From NCBI RefSeq assembly GCF_003369915.1, contig NW_022881603.1:40966624-41030623 (forward strand): a stretch of 64,000 bases of DNA. The letters run 5' to 3'. Below are positions 44,266-56,257 of the stretch, piece after piece. The first letter of the stretch is position 1. Each line of letters begins with the position of its first letter. This DNA comes from Drosophila miranda. Lineage: Eukaryota; Arthropoda; Insecta; Diptera; Drosophilidae. The notes under the pieces are model-generated. The model made no database searches, was not told the origin of the DNA, and saw only the letters and a program-made list of their open reading frames with translations. Both the position numbers and the translations under genes were made by a program.

Positions 44266-45431
44266 GATTTGAAGTAAGCCAGTCACACGCCGCTGCCCAT
44301 TCTACGACTCTGCCAAGCCATTCCGGACATAGTACCATCATCATGGCTCACAAGCAGCGACTTCCTGAGCTGAAGGTGCGTAAGTTTTCTGGTGGATACG
44401 TCGAGTTCTCGGATTTTATGGCAATGTTCAAATCGGTGATTGAAGCGGATGCGGATCTCAGTGACATCGAGAAATTCCAGCACCTTCGCTCTGGCCTCGC
44501 TGATGCGGCTTTGGATTCGGTTCGATCGTTAGAGCTCTCCAGTGCCAATTATCGTGCGGCTCTGGATATACTTAATAAACGCTTTAATAACAAAAGACTT
44601 GTTTTCCAGGCACACATCAAGAAGATTCTTGGGCTAAAGAGGGTAGACTCGCCTTCTGCTAAAAGGCTTCGGGAGTTTTCGGATGCAGTCAATTTACACA
44701 TGCGAGCGTTGCAGCCATTGGGAACTGCTGAGGAGATTTCAGGATTCATGGTCATCAACATGCTGCTGCAGAAGTTGGATTCGAAGACGCAAACCAAATG
44801 GGAGGAGCACACATCGTCGGATGCTATACCTACCGCAGAGGAATTCTTCGAATTCTTGCAGCAACGCTGCCAGAAAATGGAGCGGTTGGAATATGCTACA
44901 GCGACACACGCTAGTAGCGATCAGGTGGGAAAAAACCATTCCTATGCACAGGTTTAGAAAACGTTTGTAGCTTCCAACTCTTCCGCCGACCCGTCTGTAT
45001 GCGTCTTTTGCCACTCAGCGGGCCATGGAATATACTCGTGCAAGATATTCGGAAATCTCTCACCGTTGCTGCGCCACAAAGAAGTGAAGAAGCTTTCCCT
45101 ATGCTTCAATTGCCTAAAGCCGGGGCACCGGACCCGCGCATGCAATAGTGGAAAATGTCGAGTATGCGGCGGTAGGCATCATAGTTTGTTGCAGTTCGAT
45201 AGTATACAGCCCACAACACAAGGCTGCCCAGGTATTACTCCTCCCGATCTGGCCGTTCAACCGGACACTCTTTCCGTTGCTCAAAATTCTGCTAGCAGCT
45301 CGTCTCTACCTTCGTCTACCTCTCTTGCTGCCCAAGGTCTTCACTCTGATGTCGTGCTTCTGGCTACAGCCGTGGTTCTCGTAAAGAATCGGTCTGGCGT
45401 TTTAGTTCCTTGTCGTGCCATCTTAGATTAA
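44266..45431 (+). pseudogene. BEL block A2 Gag, lacking its N-terminus
   Basis: Starts within gag at the VSQSHAAAH position, so the first ~110 residues are missing. It shares variants with block B (ATTCTACG, AAGGTGCGTAAG, GAAGCGGATG) instead of A1. TAG at 44955-44957 (GTTTAG in place of GTTAAG) cuts it before the zinc knuckles. The knuckle part continues to the same TAA at 45429-45431. Confidence 0.75.
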
Positions 45432-47189
45432 GGATCGCAGCTGCATCTCGTCATATCCAGGTTCGCCCAGCAGCTTCAGCTTAGGAGAACTCAATCGTCT
45501 GCACTTGTGTCTGGGCTGGGCGATACCAGCGTTTCTACTGAGGGATCCACCATAAGCATTTGTATGCATTCTCGCACCTCTGCTTACACAACTACACTTA
45601 CTGCTCTCATCGCCCCCACGATTACCGATTCTCAACAAAGTATGACAGTAAATGTATCCGATTGGCGTATTCCATCTAACATTCAGCTCGCTGATCCTGC
45701 ATTTTTCAATCCTCAACGGTTTGATCTTCTCATTGGTGCGAGCGTTTTTTATGATCTCCTCTGCGTAGGGCAAATCAAACTCACCGATGGACTGCCTCTT
45801 CTGCAGAAGACCCGGCTTGGGTGGATCGTATCTGGCGGTGGACAGAAGGTATCAAGCTCGGCGCTTTTGGCTACGCACAATTGTCCAGATTCGATAGCTG
45901 AGATGGAAGCAAGGTTGGATAAAACTCTTCGTATGTTTTGGGAAGTCGAGAATTGTGTGGAGGCTGGGTTGAATACCAAAGAAGAAGACGATTGTGAAGC
46001 ACATTTCGTAAGCCACCTTTTACGGCTGCCATCCGGGGAGTATGCAGTTCGTCTGCCGCTAAATAACAATACTGATCGTTTAGGAGAATCTTATGCTCAG
46101 GCTTATCGACGGTTCATCAGTCTGGAACGAAAACTGGAGCGTAATCCTACACTCAAGGAGCGGTATTCCGCCTTTATGAGGGAGTACATTGATTTGCATC
46201 ATATGCACCAAGTCAACCCTGATTCCCGTAGTCTCTGCAAATATTTCTTGCCTCATCACTGTGTCCTAAAAGACGACGACAAAACTCCGTGTCGTTTTCG
46301 ATGGATCCGCAGCTACATCAACTGGATATTCTTTAAATGATGTGATGATGACAGGCCCTGTTATTCAGCCTGCATTGTTTAACATATTGATTCGCTTTCG
46401 AACATATCCAGTCGCTCTCACTGGGGACATTTGTAAAATGTACCGCTGCGTACGAGTGTCTCCACCCGACAATTTGTATCAGTGCATCCTATGGCGAGAT
46501 TCCATCGAGTCCGAGGATCAAGTCTACACATTAGACACCGTCACATACGGGACGAGGGCTGCATCATTTTTAGCGGTCCGCGCAATGCACCAGCTGGCCA
46601 TCGACGAGGGTGAGTCCTACCCTCTTGGCTCAGCTGCTCTGCGGCAGGAGTTTTACGTGGATGACCTTATTTCAGGCGGTAATTCGGTCGCACAGATCAT
46701 GGACAAGATGCACCAAACATCAGCTTTACTGTCCCGTGGTAATTTTAGGCTTAGGAAATGGTGCTCCAGTCACCAGGAAGTACTTGAGGGAACCCCTGAG
46801 ATGACATAGAGAAGTTCCTAAAGCTTAATGATGGAAGCGACATTGCCAAAACTCTCGGCTTAGCGTGGTACCCTGCTTCGGATCAGCTGCTTTTTGCCTT
46901 GTCCGCACTGGACACAAACTCAAAGCCATCAAAGCGGTCGGTTTTGTCTACGATTGCGCGGTTCTACGACCCTCTTGGATTGATAAATCCAGTCATTGTC
47001 AGGTGCAAAATCTTCCTCCAATGCGTTGGCCACTGGCTAGAGTGGTCGATGTCGTTTTGGGCAAGGACGGAGTGTCTCGCTTCGCTGACCTGAAGACATC
47101 CTCAGGAAACATCAGGAGGGCCGTCACTCGGCTATGTTTGCTGCCCCTTAAGGAATCTGTTGAGAGACTAGCTCCCAACGGGGGGAGTA
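45432..47189 (+). pseudogene. BEL block A2 pol with RNase H and integrase core deleted
   Basis: Protease-linker-RT as in A1, with the shared break near 46290-46298 and a private 1-nt loss near 46799 (CCTGAGATGAC against CCTGAAGATGAC). After DPLGLINPVIVRC the sequence passes directly to NLPPMRWPLARVVDVV and RAVTRLCLLPLKESVE, the C-terminal tail of BEL integrases. A purine tract (ACGGGGGGAGTA) then leads into LTR 2. Confidence 0.8.
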
Positions 47190-47584
47190 TGTTCGGGCCA
47201 GCCGCTGAAGAATAACCGTAACTTTAACATTATTATTGTATGAGCAGAGAGAGCCGCCTATGTTGTAAAATGTTGACGTTCTGCAGAGCTGCTGCGCTCT
47301 CCCGCTGAAGGGGCTCTCTGCCGCCGCCACTTCGGCAACTACTTTGATCTGCTGCCGCCACTTCGGCAATCACTTTGATCTAACGCCGTCGTCTATAGTT
47401 TAGTTCTATGCTAACCCCTCTGCGCATTGGTTGCATATCGATCTCGCATAAAGTTTATCTGGCAATAGCAATCAATCGGCTTCCGCTAAGCCACCAAGAT
47501 TAAATACGAATTATAAAGTTTAACCCAAAATCTCTTTTCATTTTTGAAACACATAGGTGCCAAAAAAGCTTGGCATCTCAAACA
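47190..47584 (+). repeat. BEL LTR 2 (middle)
   Basis: 395 bp, followed by the same primer site. It has private changes (AAAATGTTGACG, CCGCTGAAGG, AGCAATCAATCGG) and shares CTAACCCCTCTG with LTR 3. Confidence 0.85.
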
Positions 47585-47920
47585 TTGGTGACCCCGACGT
47601 GATATAAAACCATTGCTTAATCGCGTTCCGTTAAAACACTTATTATTTATACAATATTTTGTTGTTGGGTAGTTTAACTACCAACAAATACATTTGGGTG
47701 CACGTTGAAAAACAGTTTAAAGTGCAAATTCAGTGAGAGTGCGGCTGGAATATTTATACACAAATTCCGGTACTTTAAGCGTCGAATCTCTCATTCCCTG
47801 CGCAGCTGCAGCCGCGGTTCTTGACTTTCCGTGTCTTGCATCCCCGCTCTCGCGTCTATACATCGTCGCTTAAGCGGTATTTCATTTTCCGTTGTTGTGT
47901 CGAATTGCACAACGGTTAAC

Positions 47921-49608
47921 ATGGACAACGATCCGAATACAGGCGCGGGCGGAAATATTGTGGTGGCTGATTCCAGACTGAGTCTGTATAAGCGTAAAAG
48001 TCAGTCATTATATGATCGATTGCACAGGCTTGGCGAATCCTTCGCGGGGAATAAAATCGATAAGCTGACCGCCGCGGAAGTCGATGTGCGCCTTGATATG
48101 TTGGCAGAAATTCGAGAGGAATTTAATAAGGCCCATAATGAGTTGGAGGCTCTCGATCAAAACGAGATTGAAGTAAGCCAGTCACACGCCGCTGCCCATT
48201 CTACGACTCTGCCAAGCCATTCCGGACATAGTACCATCATCATGGCTCACAAGCAGCGACTTCCTGAGCTGAAGGTGCGTAAGTTTTCTGGTGGATACGT
48301 CGAGTTCTCGGATTTTATGGCAATGTTCAAATCGGTGATTGAAGCGGATGCGGATCTCAGTGACATCGAGAAATTCCAGCACCTTCGCTCTGGCCTCGCT
48401 GATGCGGCTTTGGAATCGGTTCGATCGTTAGAGCTCTCCAGTGCCAATTATCGTGCGGCTCTGGATATACTTAATAAACGCTTTAAAAACAAAAGACTTG
48501 TTTTCCAGGCACACATCAAGAAGATTCTTGGGCTAAAGAGGGTAGACTCGCCTTCTGCTAAAAGGCTTCGGGAGTTTTCGGATGCAGTCAATTTACACAT
48601 GCGAGCGTTGCAGACATTGAAGCGGATGCGGATCTCAGTGACATCGAGAAATTCCAGCACCTTCGCTCTGGCCTCGCTGATGCGGCTTTGGAATCGGTTC
48701 GATCGTTAGAGCTCTCCAGTGCCAATTATCGTGCGGCTCTGGATATACTTAATAAACGCTTTAAAAACAAAAGACTTGTTTTCCAGGCACACATCAAGAA
48801 GATTCTTGGGCTAAAGAGGGTAGACTCGCCTTCTGCTAAAAGGCTTCGGGAGTTTTCGGATGCAGTCAATTTACACATGCGAGCGTTGCAGACATTGGGA
48901 ACTGCTGAGGAGATTTCAGGATTCATGGTCATCAACATGCTGCTGCAGAAGTTGGATTCGAAGACGCAAACCAAATGGGAGGAGCACACATCGTCGGATG
49001 CTATACCTACCGCAGAGGAATTCTTCGAATTCTTGCAGCAACGCTGCCAGAAAATGGAGCGGTTGGAATATGCTACAGCGACACACGCTAGTAGCGATCA
49101 GGTGGGAAAAAACCATTCCTATGCGCAGGTTAAGAAAACGTTTGTAGCTTCCAACTCTTCCGCCGACCCGTCTGTATGCGTCTTTTGCCACTCAGCGGGC
49201 CATGGAATATACTCGTGCAAGATATTCGGAAATCTCTCACCGTTGCTGCGCCACAAAGAAGTGAAGAAGCTTTTCCTATGCTTCAATTGCCTAAAGCCGG
49301 GGCACCGGACCCGCGCATGCAATAGTGGAAAATGTCGAGTATGCGGCGGTAGGCATCATTGTTTGTTGCACTTCGATAGTATACAGCCCACAACACAAGG
49401 CTGCCCAGGTATTACTCCTCCCGATCTGGCCGTTCAACCGGACACTCTTTCCGTTGCTCAAAATTCTGCTAGCAGCTCGTCTCTACCTTCGTCTACCTCT
49501 CTTGCTGCCCAAGGTCTTCACTCTGATGTCGTGCTTCTGGCTACAGCCGTGGTTCTCGTAAAGAATCGGTCTGGCGTTTTAGTTCCTTGTCGTGCCATCT
49601 TAGATTAA
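47921..49608 (+). pseudogene. BEL block B Gag with 69-nt deletion and 278-bp tandem duplication
   Basis: From MDNDPNTGAGG. A 69-nt in-frame deletion (at about 48170) lies between short repeats. Then about 278 bp (48341-48618) is repeated at 48619-48896. The copy boundary (GCAGACATTGAAGCGG, 48610-48625) shifts the frame, so the zinc-knuckle half (48688 onward) is separate. The same TAA closes it at 49606-49608. Confidence 0.78.
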
Positions 49609-50883
49609 GGATCGCAGCTGCATCTCGTCACATCCAGGTTCGCCCAGCAGCTTCAGCTTAGGAGAACACAATCGTCTGCACTTGTGTCTGGGCTGGGCGA
49701 TACCAGCGTTTCTACTGAGGGATCCACCATAAGCATTTGTATGCATTCTCGCACCTCTGCTTACACAACTACACTTACTGCTCTCATCGCCCCCACGATT
49801 ACCGATTCTCAACCAAGTATGACAGTAAATGTATCCGATTGGCGTATTCCATCTAACATTCAGCTCGCTGATCCTGCATTTTTCAATCCTCAACGGGTTG
49901 ATCTTCTCATTGGTGCGAGCGTTTTTTATGATCTCCTCTGCGTAGGGCAAATCAAACTCACCGATGGACTGCCTCTTCTGCAGAAGACCCGGCTTGGGTG
50001 GATCGTATCTGGCGGTGGACAGAAGGTAGCAAGGAAGCGAGATGGAAGCAAGGTTGGATAAAACTCTTCGTATTTTTTGGGAAGTCGAGAATTGTGTGGA
50101 GGCTGGGTTGAATACCAAAGAAGAAGACGATTGTGAAGCACATTTCGTAAGCCACCTTTTACGGCTGCCATCCGGGGAGTATGCAGTTCGTCTGCCGCTA
50201 AATAACAATACTGATCGTTTAGGAGAATCTTATGCTCAGGCTTATCGACGGTTCATCAGTCTGGAACGAAAACTGGAGCGTAATCCTACACTCAAGGAGC
50301 GGTATTCCGCCTTTATGAGGGAGTACATTGATTTGCATCATATGCACCAAGTCAACCCTGATTCCCGTAGTCTCTGCACATATTTCTTGCCTCATCACTG
50401 TGTCCTAAAAGACGACGACAAAACTCCGTGTCGTTTTCGATGGATCCGCAGCTACATCAACTGGATATTCTCTAAATGATGTGATGATGACAGGCCCTGT
50501 TATTCAGCCTGCATTGTTTAACATATTGATTCGCTTTCGAACATATCCAGTCGCTCTCACTGGGGACATTTGTAAAATGTACCGCTGCGTACGAGTGTCT
50601 CCACACGACAATTTGTATCAGTGCATCCTATGGCGAGATTCCATCGAGTCCGAGGTTCAAGTCTACACATTAGACACCGTCACATACGGGACGAGGGCTG
50701 CATCATTTTTAACGGTCCGCGCAATGCACCAGCTGGCCATCGACGAGGGTGAGTCCTACCCTCTTGGCTCAGCTGCTCTGCGGCAGGAGTTTTACGTGGA
50801 TGACCTTATTTCAGGCGGTAATTCGATCGCACAGGTCATGGACAAGATGCACCAAACATCATCTTTACTGTCCCGTGGTAATT
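49609..50883 (+). pseudogene. BEL block B pol, 5' part, cut by helentrons
   Basis: Protease remnant and RT as in A1 and A2, with a short deletion near 50027-50040 (CAGAAGGTAGCAAGGAAGCG) and the shared break near 50430. It contains FYVDDLISGG and stops at CGTGGTAATT, where the helentron begins. Confidence 0.78.
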
Positions 50884-51976
50884 ATACCCGATACTCAAAA
50901 TGAGTATTGGGGTATATTAGATTTGTGGTAAAAGTGGATGTGTGTAACGTCCAGAAGGAATCGTTTCCGACCCCATAAAGTATATATATTCTTGATCAGC
51001 ATCAATAGCCGAGTCGATTGAGCCATGTCTGTCTGTCCGTCTGTCCGTCCGTCCATCTGTCCGTCTGTCCGTCCCCTACAGCGCCTAGTGCTCAAAGACT
51101 ATAAGAGCTAGAGCAACGATGTTTTGGATCCAGACTTCTGTGATATGTCACTGCTACAAAAATATTTCAAAACTTCGCCCCGCCCACTTCCGCCCCCACA
51201 AAGGACGAAAATCTGTGGCATCCACATTTTTAAAGATATGAGAAAATCAAAAACTTAGAATTGTAGAGAATGACCATATCTTTAAGACAGCGGAATCTGA
51301 GTTGGATCGTATTATTATTATAGCCAGCATCACGAAAACAATTTCATTTTTTCTCGCCCTGTCTCTCTCTAACACACACGTAGCATAGGCGGCTTTGCTT
51401 AGAGTAAAACATTAGCGCCTAGATCTCAGAGACTACAAAAGCTAGAGCAACCAAATTTGGTATCCACACTCCTAATATATCGGACCGAGACGAGTTTGTT
51501 TCAAAATTTCGCCACACCCCCTTCCGCCCCCGCAAAGGACGAAAATCTGGGGATATTCAAAAATCTCAGAGACTATTAAGGCTAGAGTAACCAAATTTGG
51601 TATCCGCACTTCTGTTAGATCTTACTATAAAACGTGTATCTCAAAACTTCGCCCCACCCCCTTCCGCCCACACAAAGAACGAAAACCTGTTGCATCCACA
51701 ATATTGCACATTCGAAAAAACTAAAAACGCAGAATCATAGATAATGACCATATCTATCAGATTGCTGAATCTGGATCAGATCAGATCATTTTTATAGCCA
51801 ATAGGAACAAATCAATTTGCAGTGGCTACGCAGCGCCCGACGTCACGCTCAGACTGATTTTCTGTCTCTCTCGCACGCACTCTATGTCGTGTATCGTCGC
51901 CATACTGACTTAGTATCGGGTATAACCGTAGAGTTGCGGTGTCCGCAGCAACTCACAACGTTCCCCTCGTTTTTTT
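50884..51976 (+). mobile_element. Helentron, subfamily A, nested in BEL block B
   Basis: Begins ATACCCGATACTC right after GGTAATT of the RT and ends in CCCCTCGTT plus a T run. Subfamily A carries ACGTAGCATAGGCGGCTTTG. Undisturbed BEL blocks read GGTAATTTTAGAC at this site, so insertion was between T and T without target duplication. Confidence 0.85.
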
Positions 51977-53122
51977 TATACCCGATACTCAAAATGAGTA
52001 TTGGGGTATATTAGATTTGTGGTAAAAGTGGAGGTGTGTAACGTCCAGAAGGAATCGTTTCCGACCCCATAAAGTATATATATTCTTGATCAGCATCAAT
52101 AGCCGAGTCGATTGAGCCCTGTCTGTCTGTCCGTCTGTCCGTCCGTCCGTCTGTCCGTCTGTCCGTCCGTCCGTCTGTCCGTCTGTCCGTCTGTCCGTCC
52201 CCTTCAGGGCCTTGTGCTCAAAGACTATAAGATCTAGAGCAACGATGTTTTGGATCCAGACTTCTGTGATATGTTACTGCTACAAAAATATTTCAAAACT
52301 TCGCCCCGCCCACTTCCGCCCCCACAAAGGACGAAAATCTGTGGCATCCACATTTTTAAAGATACGATAAAACCAAAAACGCAGAATCGTAGAGGATGAC
52401 TATATGTTTTAGAATGTAAGATCTCAACAAGATCGTATAATTATTATAGCCAGAATCAAGAAAACAATTTAATTCTTTCTCGCTCTGTCTCTCTCTAACA
52501 CACAGGTTTCATGGTCGGTTTTGCCAATTGCAAAATATGAGTTCAAGGATCTCAGAACCTATAAGAGCCAGAGCAACCAAATTTGGTATCCACACTCCTG
52601 TGATATCGGACCTTGACCGTTTCGTGTCCAAATTTTGCCACACCCCCTTCCGCCCCCGCAAAAGACGAAAATCTGGGGCATCCACAAATCTCAGAGACTA
52701 TTAAGGCTAGAGTAACCAAATTTGGTATCCGCACTTCTGTTAGATCTCACTATAAAACGTATATCTCAGAATTTCGCCCCACCCCCTTCCGCCCCCACAA
52801 AGGACGAAAATCTGTTGAATCCACAATATTGCACATTCGAGAAAACTAAAAACGCAGAATCATAGATAACGACCATATCTATCAGATTGCTGAATCTGGA
52901 TCAGATCGGATCATTTTTTAGCCAAAAGCAAGAAATCAATTTTCAGTGGCTACGCAGCGCCCGACGTCACGCTCAGACTGATTTTCTGTCTCTCTCGCAC
53001 GCACTCTTTGTCGTGTCGTTTAATATTAGCGGCGTCTGCCGGAGGAGAGCCATACTGACTTAGTATCGGGTATAGCCGTAGAGTTGCGGTGTCCGCAGCA
53101 ACTCACAACGTTCCCCCTCGTT
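51977..53122 (+). mobile_element. Helentron, subfamily B, tandem to the previous copy
   Basis: Head-to-tail with the copy at 50884. The CTGT/CCGT microsatellite is expanded (52117-52200). It ends CCCTCGTT, and the BEL RT resumes with TTAGACTTAGG at 53123. Confidence 0.85.
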
Positions 53123-53568
53123 TTAGACTTAGGAAATGGTGCTCCAGTCACCAGGAAGTACTTGAGGGAACCCCTGAAGATGACATAGAGAAGTTCCTAA
53201 AGTTTAATGATGGAAGCGACATTGCCAAAACTCTCGGCTTAGCGTGGGACCCTGCTTCGGATCAGCTGCTTTTTGCCTTGTCCGCACTGGACACAAACTC
53301 AAAGCCATCAAAGCGGTCGGTTTTATCTACGATTGCGCGGTTCTACGACCCTCTTGGATTGATAAATCCAGTCATTGTCAGGTGCAAAATCTTCCTCCAA
53401 TGCGTTGGCCACTGGCTAGAGTGGTCGATGTCGTTTTGGGCAAGTACGGAGTGTGTCGCGTCGCTGACCTGAAGACATCCTCAGGAAACATCAGGAGGGC
53501 CGTCACTCGGCTATGTTTGCTGCCCCTTAAGGAATCTGTTGAGAGACTAGCTCCCAACGGGGGGAGTA
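53123..53568 (+). pseudogene. BEL block B pol, 3' part
   Basis: Resumes the RT frame (LRKWCSSHQEVLEG), passes FYDPLGLINPVIVRC and the same deletion junction to NLPPMRWPLARVVDVV and the integrase tail, then the purine tract before LTR 3. Confidence 0.78.
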
Positions 53569-53962
53569 TGTTCGGGCCAGCCGCTGAAGAATAACCGTAA
53601 CTTTAACATTATTATTGTATGAGCAGAGAGAGCCGCCTATGTTGGAAAACGTTGACGTTCTGCAGAGCTGCTGCGCTCTCCCGCTAAAGGGGCTCTCTGC
53701 CGCCGCCACTCCGGCAACTACTTTGATCTGCTGCCGCCACTTCGGCAATCACTTTGATCTAACGCCGTCGTCTATAGTTTAGTTCTATGCTAACCCCTCT
53801 GCGCATTGGTTGCATATCGATCTCGCATAAAGTTTATCTGGCAATAGCAAGCAATCGGCTTCCGCTAAGCCACCAAGATTAAATACGAATTAAAAAGTTT
53901 AACCCAAAATCTCTTTTCATTTTTGAAACACATAGGTGCCAAAAAGCTTGGCATCTCAAACA
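53569..53962 (+). repeat. BEL LTR 3 (3' LTR)
   Basis: 394 bp, ends CATCTCAAACA directly before CATAG. Private changes include GTTGGAAAAC and CCACTCCGGC. Confidence 0.85.
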
Positions 53963-54039
53963 CATAGTAATGTAATTTTTATATAATTAATAATAACCAA
54001 TAATAATTTATTATGAAACAACAACTAATTTTTGATTTT
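53963..54039. other. Short AT-rich host spacer with right BEL target duplication
   Basis: CATAG (53963-53967) followed by about 70 bp of AT-rich sequence before the helentron array. Confidence 0.6.
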
Positions 54040-55139
54040 TATACCCGATACTCAAAATGAGTATTGGGGTATATTAGATTTGTGGTAAAAGTGGATGTGT
54101 GTAACGTCCAGAAGGAATCGTTTCCGACCCCATAAAGTATATATATTCTTGATCAGCATCAATAGCCGAGTCGGTTGAGCCCTGTCTGTCTGTCCGTCTG
54201 ACCGTCCGTCCGTCCCCTTCAGCGCCTAGTGCTCAAAGACTATAAGATCTAGAGCAACGATGTTTTGGATCCAGACTTCTGTGATATGTCACTGCTACAA
54301 AAATATTTCAAAACTTCGCCCCGCCCACTTCCGCCCCACAAAGGACGAAAATCTGTGGCATCCACATTTTTAAAGATACGATAAAACCAAAAACGCAGAA
54401 TCGTAGAGGATGACTATATGTTCTATAGTGTAAAATCTCAACCAGATCGTATAATTTTTATAGCCAGAATCAAGAAAACAATTTAATTCTTTCTCGCTCT
54501 GTCTCTCTCTAACACACAGGTTTCATGGTCGGTTATGCCAATTGCAAAATATGAGTTCAAGGATCTCAGAACCTATAAGAGCCAGAGCAACCAAATTTGG
54601 TATCCACACTCCTGTGATATCGGACCTTCACCGTTTCGTGTCCAAATTTTGCCACACCCCCTTCCGCCCCCGCAAAAGATGAAAATCTGGGGCATCCACA
54701 AATCTCAGAGACTTTTAAGGCTAGAGTAACCAAATTTGTTATCCGCACTCCTGTTAGATCTTACTATAAAACGTGTGTCTCAAAATTTCGCCTCACCCCC
54801 TTCCGCCCACGCAAAGGACGAAAATCTGTTGCATCCACAATATTGCACTTTCGAGAAAACTAAAAACGCAGAATCATAGATAATGACCATATCTATCAGA
54901 TTGCTGAATCTGGATCAGATCAGATCATTTTAATAGCCAATAGGAACAAATCAGTTTGCAGTGGCTACGCAGCGCCCGACGTCACGCTCAGACTGATTTT
55001 CTGTCTCTCTCGCACGCCCTCTTTGTCGTGTCGTTTAATATTAGCGGTGTCTGCCGGAGGAGAGCCATACTGACTTAGTATCGGGTATAACCGTAGAGTT
55101 GCGGTGTCCGCAGCAACTCACAACGTTCCCCCTCGTTTT
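54040..55139 (+). mobile_element. Helentron array unit 1 (subfamily B)
   Basis: First of four head-to-tail units, starting after a T run. It has a short CTGT microsatellite, GGTTTCATGGTCGG in the middle, the 3' stem-loop and CTCGTT end. Confidence 0.85.
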
Positions 55140-56257
55140 TATACCCGATACTCAAAATGAGTATTGGGGTATATTAGATTTGTGGTAAAAGTGGATGTGT
55201 GTAACGTCCAAAAGGAATCGTTTCCGACCCCATAAAGTATATATATTCTTGATCAGCATCAATAGCCGAGTCGATTGAGCCATGTCTGTCTGTCCGTCTG
55301 TCCGTCCGTCCGTCTGTCCGTCTGTCCGTCCCCTTCAGCGCCTAGCGCTCAAAGACTATAAGAGCTAGAGCAACGATGTTTTGGATCCAGACTTCTGTGA
55401 TATGTCACTGCTACAAAAATATTTCAAAACTTCGCCCCACCCACTTCCGCCCCCACAAAGGATGAAAATCTGTGGCATCCACAATTTTAAAGATATAAAA
55501 AAACCAAAAACGTAGAATTGTAGAGAATGACCATATCTTTAAGACTGCGGAATCTGAATTGGCTCGTATTATTAATATACCCAGCATCAAGAAAACAATT
55601 TCATTTTTTCTCGCCCTGTCTCTCTCTATCACACACGTAGCATAGGCGGCTTTGCTTAGAGTAAAACATTAGCGCCTAGATCTCAGAGACTACAAAAGCT
55701 AGAGCAACCAAATTTGGTATCCACACTCCTAATATATCGGACCGAGACGAGTTTGTTTCAAAATTTCGCCACACCCCCTTCCGCCCCCGCAAAGGACGAA
55801 AATCTGGGGATATTCAAAAATCTCAGAGACTATTAAGGCTAGAGTAACCAAATTTGTTATCCGCACTCCTGTTAGATCTTACTATAAAACGTAAATCTCA
55901 AAATTTCGCCTCACCCCCTTCCGCCCACGCAAAGGACGAAAAGCTGTTGCATCCACAATATTGCACTTTCGAGAAAACTAAAAACGCAGAATCATAGATA
56001 ATGACCATATCTATCAGATTGCTGAATCTGGATCAGATCAGATCATTTTTATAGCCAATAGGAACAAATCAATTTGCAGTGGCTACGCAGCGCCCGACGT
56101 CACGCTCAGACTGATTTTCTGTCTCTCTCGCACGCACTCTTTGTCGTGTCGTTTAATATTAGCGGCGTCTGCCGGAGGAGAGCCATACTGACTTAGTATC
56201 GGGTATAACCGTAGAGTTGCGGTGTCCGCAGCAACTCACAACGTTCCCCCTCGTTTT
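55140..56257 (+). mobile_element. Helentron array unit 2 (subfamily A)
   Basis: Starts ATACCCGATACTC immediately after the CTCGTTTTT of unit 1. It carries the subfamily A centre (ACGTAGCATAGGCGG). Confidence 0.85.

Larger units (their letters stand above)
40484..53962 (+). mobile_element. BEL/Pao LTR retrotransposon array, integrase-deleted, with nested helentrons
   Basis: Three LTRs of about 395 bp (40484-40878, 47190-47584, 53569-53962) flank two internal regions. The first region holds two gag-pol blocks joined head to tail at about 44266-44272. The second holds one block broken by two helentrons (50884-53122). One CATAG duplication brackets everything. All blocks have a BEL-type Gag and an RT with YVDD. 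In the two blocks that reach an LTR, the RT region is joined directly to the integrase C-terminal tail, so RNase H and the integrase catalytic core are absent. The element is non-autonomous and all copies carry further breaks. Confidence 0.88.
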
